From assembly GCA_949316235.1 (NCBI GenBank), contig OX438744.1, forward strand, positions 32,980,778 to 33,044,777: a DNA stretch of 64,000 bases, given 5' to 3'. The position numbers were made by a program, and so were the translations under genes. This DNA comes from Oegoconia quadripuncta (taxonomy: Eukaryota; Arthropoda; Insecta; Lepidoptera; Autostichidae). Below the pieces are notes generated by a model that saw nothing but the letters and a program-made list of their open reading frames with translations, was not told where the DNA came from and made no database searches. How positions within the stretch are numbered: the first letter of the stretch is position 1; the number at the start of each line of letters is the position of its first letter. Below, in pieces: positions 61,102 to 64,000 of the stretch.

Positions 61102-61748
61102 AAAACCCAAAAAAGCCGAGAGCATATGTTGTATTTTGCATATATTTTTTACCATAAAATACATTTCATGATAGGATACATTCAAAACTGGTCACTTCAA
61201 AATCGGTCGACTCGTTTAGGCTTCAGGATGGAACATAGAAATCTACATACATACATACATACCCTCGAAAAACATAACCCGCCTTTTTGACACTGTCGGG
61301 TAAAAAGTAAAACGTCAAAGAGTGTCGAAAAGAAGACAAAAAGAAGTCGACACAAATATAACCTAGCACATTCATGCGAGAAATTTATAATAAAGACAGT
61401 GTTGATTACAATATGTTTGAATTTAAAACTTTTGTAGCCGAATTCATTTGAGTTTAGCCTACATCGGACGAAGGCATCCGACTACCTGTAGCCAGCGAAA
61501 GTAGGTCGCATTTATAGATGTATAAGTAGATATACATATCTGGATAGTGCAATTTGGCTCGAGACCCGGGCAGAAAGCTGGGCACCTAAGGATTTGGTCC
61601 AAATGGAAAATAAGGGTGAAAGCGGATTTCAGTATTCAATGACGATTTAGAAATCTAGGTACGGTCGAAATAGGTGCTTAAATAACAATATTGTTCATAT
61701 ACAAATGGTTCGAGGATCTGGTCTTTTACAGACGAGTTGCCCCCTAGC
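61102..61748. other. unassigned region
   Basis: No gene or repeat recognised; a short 'acatacatacatac' tract lies near 61245. Confidence 0.4.
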
Positions 61749-62151
61749 TAACGTGACCATTTAATTTTTCCCTCGAAGCGGGACATCAGATTTTTAAGCA
61801 ACGGTGTCAAATGAAATTGTGTGTCAGAATGGCGAGTGTACCGACCTACGTAACAGTGGTGAACTGAACTCGCGAGTTTGTCCATAAAAGCTCACTTTAA
61901 ATAATTTTCGGACGACTTCTAAATGTTTGATCTAGTTTTTAGAAGAGAATGAAATTATGACATTTCCTTGTATGTCTTAGCTTTTCTAATTGTGACAAAA
62001 TTAGCTATAATTCAGTGAAAACATTTTCAGTATTCCAGTCTTTTTATGAAAACGGGACATTTCTGCGTGCCGACTAGTGTATCGGGGACAACGGGACGAA
62101 TTACATAAAAACGGGCCTGTACCGTTCAAAATGGGACGTATGGTCATGTTA
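61749..62151. mobile_element. hAT-like non-autonomous element (about 403 bp)
   Basis: Ends 'taacgtgaccattta' (left) and 'taacatgaccatacg' (right, complement) match. Flanks are CCCCTAGC (61741-61748) and CGCCTAGC (62152-62159), an 8-bp duplication with one change. Internal inverted words include 'gaagcgggacat' and 'atgggacg'/'aacgggac'. An 8-bp duplication fits hAT; no transposase is left. Confidence 0.65.
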
Positions 62152-62516
62152 CGCCTAGCCAACAAAACTATTTATTACACCTTTATGTCCTTGTGCACCT
62201 GTGTAAATTGTTTCTCTGTATTTTGTCTACAGTAGGGTTCAAAGTATATATCCACTCCCAGCAGACTATTAAGATTTTTAAGAATGCCTTGAAATATTTT
62301 ACAAATATTGTGCAGTAAAATGTACTACCTACATTAAAAGGATTTTTTCAAATTTCAAGTTTTTGTTTCCAGTACAACGCATAAGCCTCGTTGCTCAGCG
62401 TGGTAACAGTGATATCGTCATGGGCAACAACCCACACCACCTATGGACTGGACGGCGTTTACTTTTTGTGAATATAGACTTTAAAAATTACAGTTGTAAT
62501 TGTAAATTGTACATAT
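62152..62516. other. unassigned region
   Basis: No gene or repeat recognised. Confidence 0.4.
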
Positions 62517-62518
62517 TA

Positions 62519-62885
62519 GGTCCTTACCTATGAAATTGGCGTTTTGTATGAAGAATTTCATATTAAGACTGTTTTCTCCATACAACATTTTTTTTTGGGA
62601 ACGGCAAATCCAAATTTAGCTAAACTTTGTGTGTATTATCGGATAACATTAAGTTAAGTATAGGCAGCGTTAATTTTTAAAAGTAACCGCTTTATAAAAG
62701 TTTCAGCGAATCTAAGAAAGTTAAATTTTTTTTATTATGTGATTTAGACCAGAAATTAAAAAATATTTCATGTGAAACCTTGAAATAATATTCCATTTTC
62801 CAAATAAAAAACAAATTTGGATTTGAAAATCGCAGGAATTGGTACATATGATTAACGAAGCAAAAAAACTCCAATTTCATAGGTA
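62519..62885 (+). mobile_element. mariner-type MITE, right end lost
   Basis: TA at 62517-62518, then 'ggtccttacctatgaaattg'. Collinear with 46002-46407 but stops inside the right TIR at 'caatttcataggtaa', where repeat R follows. Small internal deletions near 62720. Confidence 0.8.
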
Positions 62886-62889
62886 ATAC

Positions 62890-63085
62890 ACGACGTTCAT
62901 CCCAAAGTTTAATGCTTGAAACAAAATCCACGGTTCAACGAAATATACAGAAATGCACACGAAACAGGGGGTGAGCTCATCGCAATTAAAGCCTGGAAGT
63001 CTATAAATGTTTTTTGTTGTAAAGTTCGACTTTACGACACCCACGGGAAAAGACGAATTGGTTCTATCCTTTTACCACACGAAAC
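62890..63085. repeat. repeat R, longest uninterrupted copy
   Basis: 'aagtttaatgcttgaaacaa', 'tccacggttcaacgaaatat', 'acagaaatgcacacgaaaca', 'gggtgagctcatcgcaatta' and 'cgacacccacgggaaaagac' in order. It is the reference for the split and partial copies elsewhere. Confidence 0.65.
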
Positions 63086-63099
63086 TATACGACACAATT

Positions 63100-63330
63100 G
63101 TAACATACATGAAGTCACGCCTGTTTCCCGTAGGGGTAGGCAGACACCACAGACTTCCACTTACTATGATCCTGACACACATTTTTTGCTCCATTCACTC
63201 TTATAAAGTTGTTCATACATGCTCGTCGGTTTAGGGTACTCTTGACTTGGCCTTTAAGACGTTCACGATTTGATTATGGTACGTTCGCTGTGGTCTTCCC
63301 CTACGAACATTATACCTCTCCTACATAATT
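63100..63330 (-). pseudogene. RTE-type LINE C-terminal relic
   Basis: The complement reads RRACMNNFIRVNGAKNVCQD-like sequence, ending near YPYGKQA. The plus strand shows 'acatgctcgtcggtttaggg' and 'gctgtggtcttcccctacga'. It is the uninterrupted counterpart of the X insertion site at 57437. Confidence 0.72.
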
Positions 63331-63465
63331 TTTATCCCTATCCTATATAAAAAAAGTAATAAGTGAAATAGAAGTTCTTCTTCTTATTTTTGAGGATGGC
63401 AACCAGTCAACCTCACTGTCGAGGGACATTACTGCCAGTTTCGAGTGAAAATTTTTATTTATCTT

Positions 63466-63785
63466 ATTTCTTCAGTTTATAGGTCAGTCCCAATCAAAAC
63501 GAGTAATTCGTCGTATACAGAGTCTAGTCACGGTCAAGTCATTCTTCAGTAAAGTGGCAGAATGCTTTACAAAAGATTTTGGCGGCTTCTTGTGGGAACC
63601 CGAAAGCTCCGTTACGCACTTTAATTTACACTTGCCTTCACCTGTACACCAGCACTAACGTTTGCTGCACAACATTCTGCCATTATTAAGCTTCAAAAGT
63701 TAGAATGCACAAATTTTAAGACCTATAAAGAAAAATGCTACTTCACTCGCCGAGTTCCCGCCAAAAAGCCGAAATAGAAGTTATT
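63466..63785 (-). mobile_element. element X, second copy, inverted
   Basis: The complement starts 'ggctttttggcgggaactcg' and contains 'aagttagaatgcacaa'-type words, 'gcttcttgtgggaacccgaa' (plus strand) and 'cacggtcaagtcattcttca'. It matches 57450-57755. Past 63466 the sequences differ, so its true 3' end is unknown. Confidence 0.7.
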
Positions 63786-64000
63786 GGCATAGGTAGTTTA
63801 ATTTTTTTTCTTTATCAAAACCACCATCGATTCCCGCGCCGGCCGGAGATTGATATGCGACTGGCGGGATTCATAGGGTTCCTATCATCCGAAATTTATT
63901 TGGAACTCATAATTTTCTCCAAGTTTTCTTTATTTATTAAAAAAAAAAACTACCCATGCCAATATCTTCCATTTCACTTCCCTATAATATGCCCTATCTT
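63786..64000. other. unassigned DNA at window edge
   Basis: Nothing recognised. Confidence 0.4.

Overview
The window looks like gene-poor, AT-rich lepidopteran (moth or butterfly) nuclear DNA. The evidence is its repeats: tRNA-derived SINEs ending in the cacctgatgttaagtga motif, TC...CTAG Helitron-like elements, RTE, R1, CR1 and jockey-type LINE debris, and mariner and hAT-type non-autonomous elements. I find no convincing host exon, no functional tRNA or rRNA gene, no CRISPR array and no operon. Nearly every open reading frame is short and is either chance, a simple repeat, or a decayed transposon fragment. Family names used here (SINE-A, SINE-B, SINE-C, repeat R, repeat G, repeat Y, element X) are local labels, not database names.

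Layout. 0-9 kb: SINE-B and SINE-C copies, an intact 227-bp Helitron-like element, a foldback repeat, LINE 3' ends, and the first copy of a composite repeat (7.2-7.9 kb). 9-20 kb: tandem LINE reverse-transcriptase tails (11-12 kb), a SINE-B with clean target duplication (12.9 kb), an RTE pseudogene (14.4 kb), the second composite repeat (16.4-17.3 kb) and a retroelement nuclease-like pseudogene (18.1 kb). 20-32 kb: a LINE zinc-knuckle tail, SINE-A, a 5S-rRNA-derived SINE, an R1-like LINE C-terminus (24.4 kb), a (GT)n tract, a Helitron-like element nested in a SINE-B, and a three-layer nest (29 kb). 32-47 kb: a terminal-inverted-repeat element with a GC-rich core (32 kb), a mariner relic and three related MITEs, a 1-kb element with about 270-bp terminal inverted repeats and a 9-bp target duplication inside an RTE ORF (39.7-40.7 kb), and an hAT-like MITE (41.3 kb). 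47-64 kb: many SINE-C copies, more nesting, a second nuclease-like fragment, a 375-bp retroposon with a 13-bp target duplication (57.5 kb), and a second hAT-like element (61.7 kb).

The genes do not form a working pathway. What the window records is insertion history: many elements sit inside others, with target-site duplications or empty-site copies that give their relative ages. I did not find a convincing new cellular system. The best candidates for undescribed biology are the long-TIR element at 39724-40727, the GC-cored element at 31919-32378, and the short retroposon X at 57450-57824. All family assignments come from reading motifs; no database or alignment was run.
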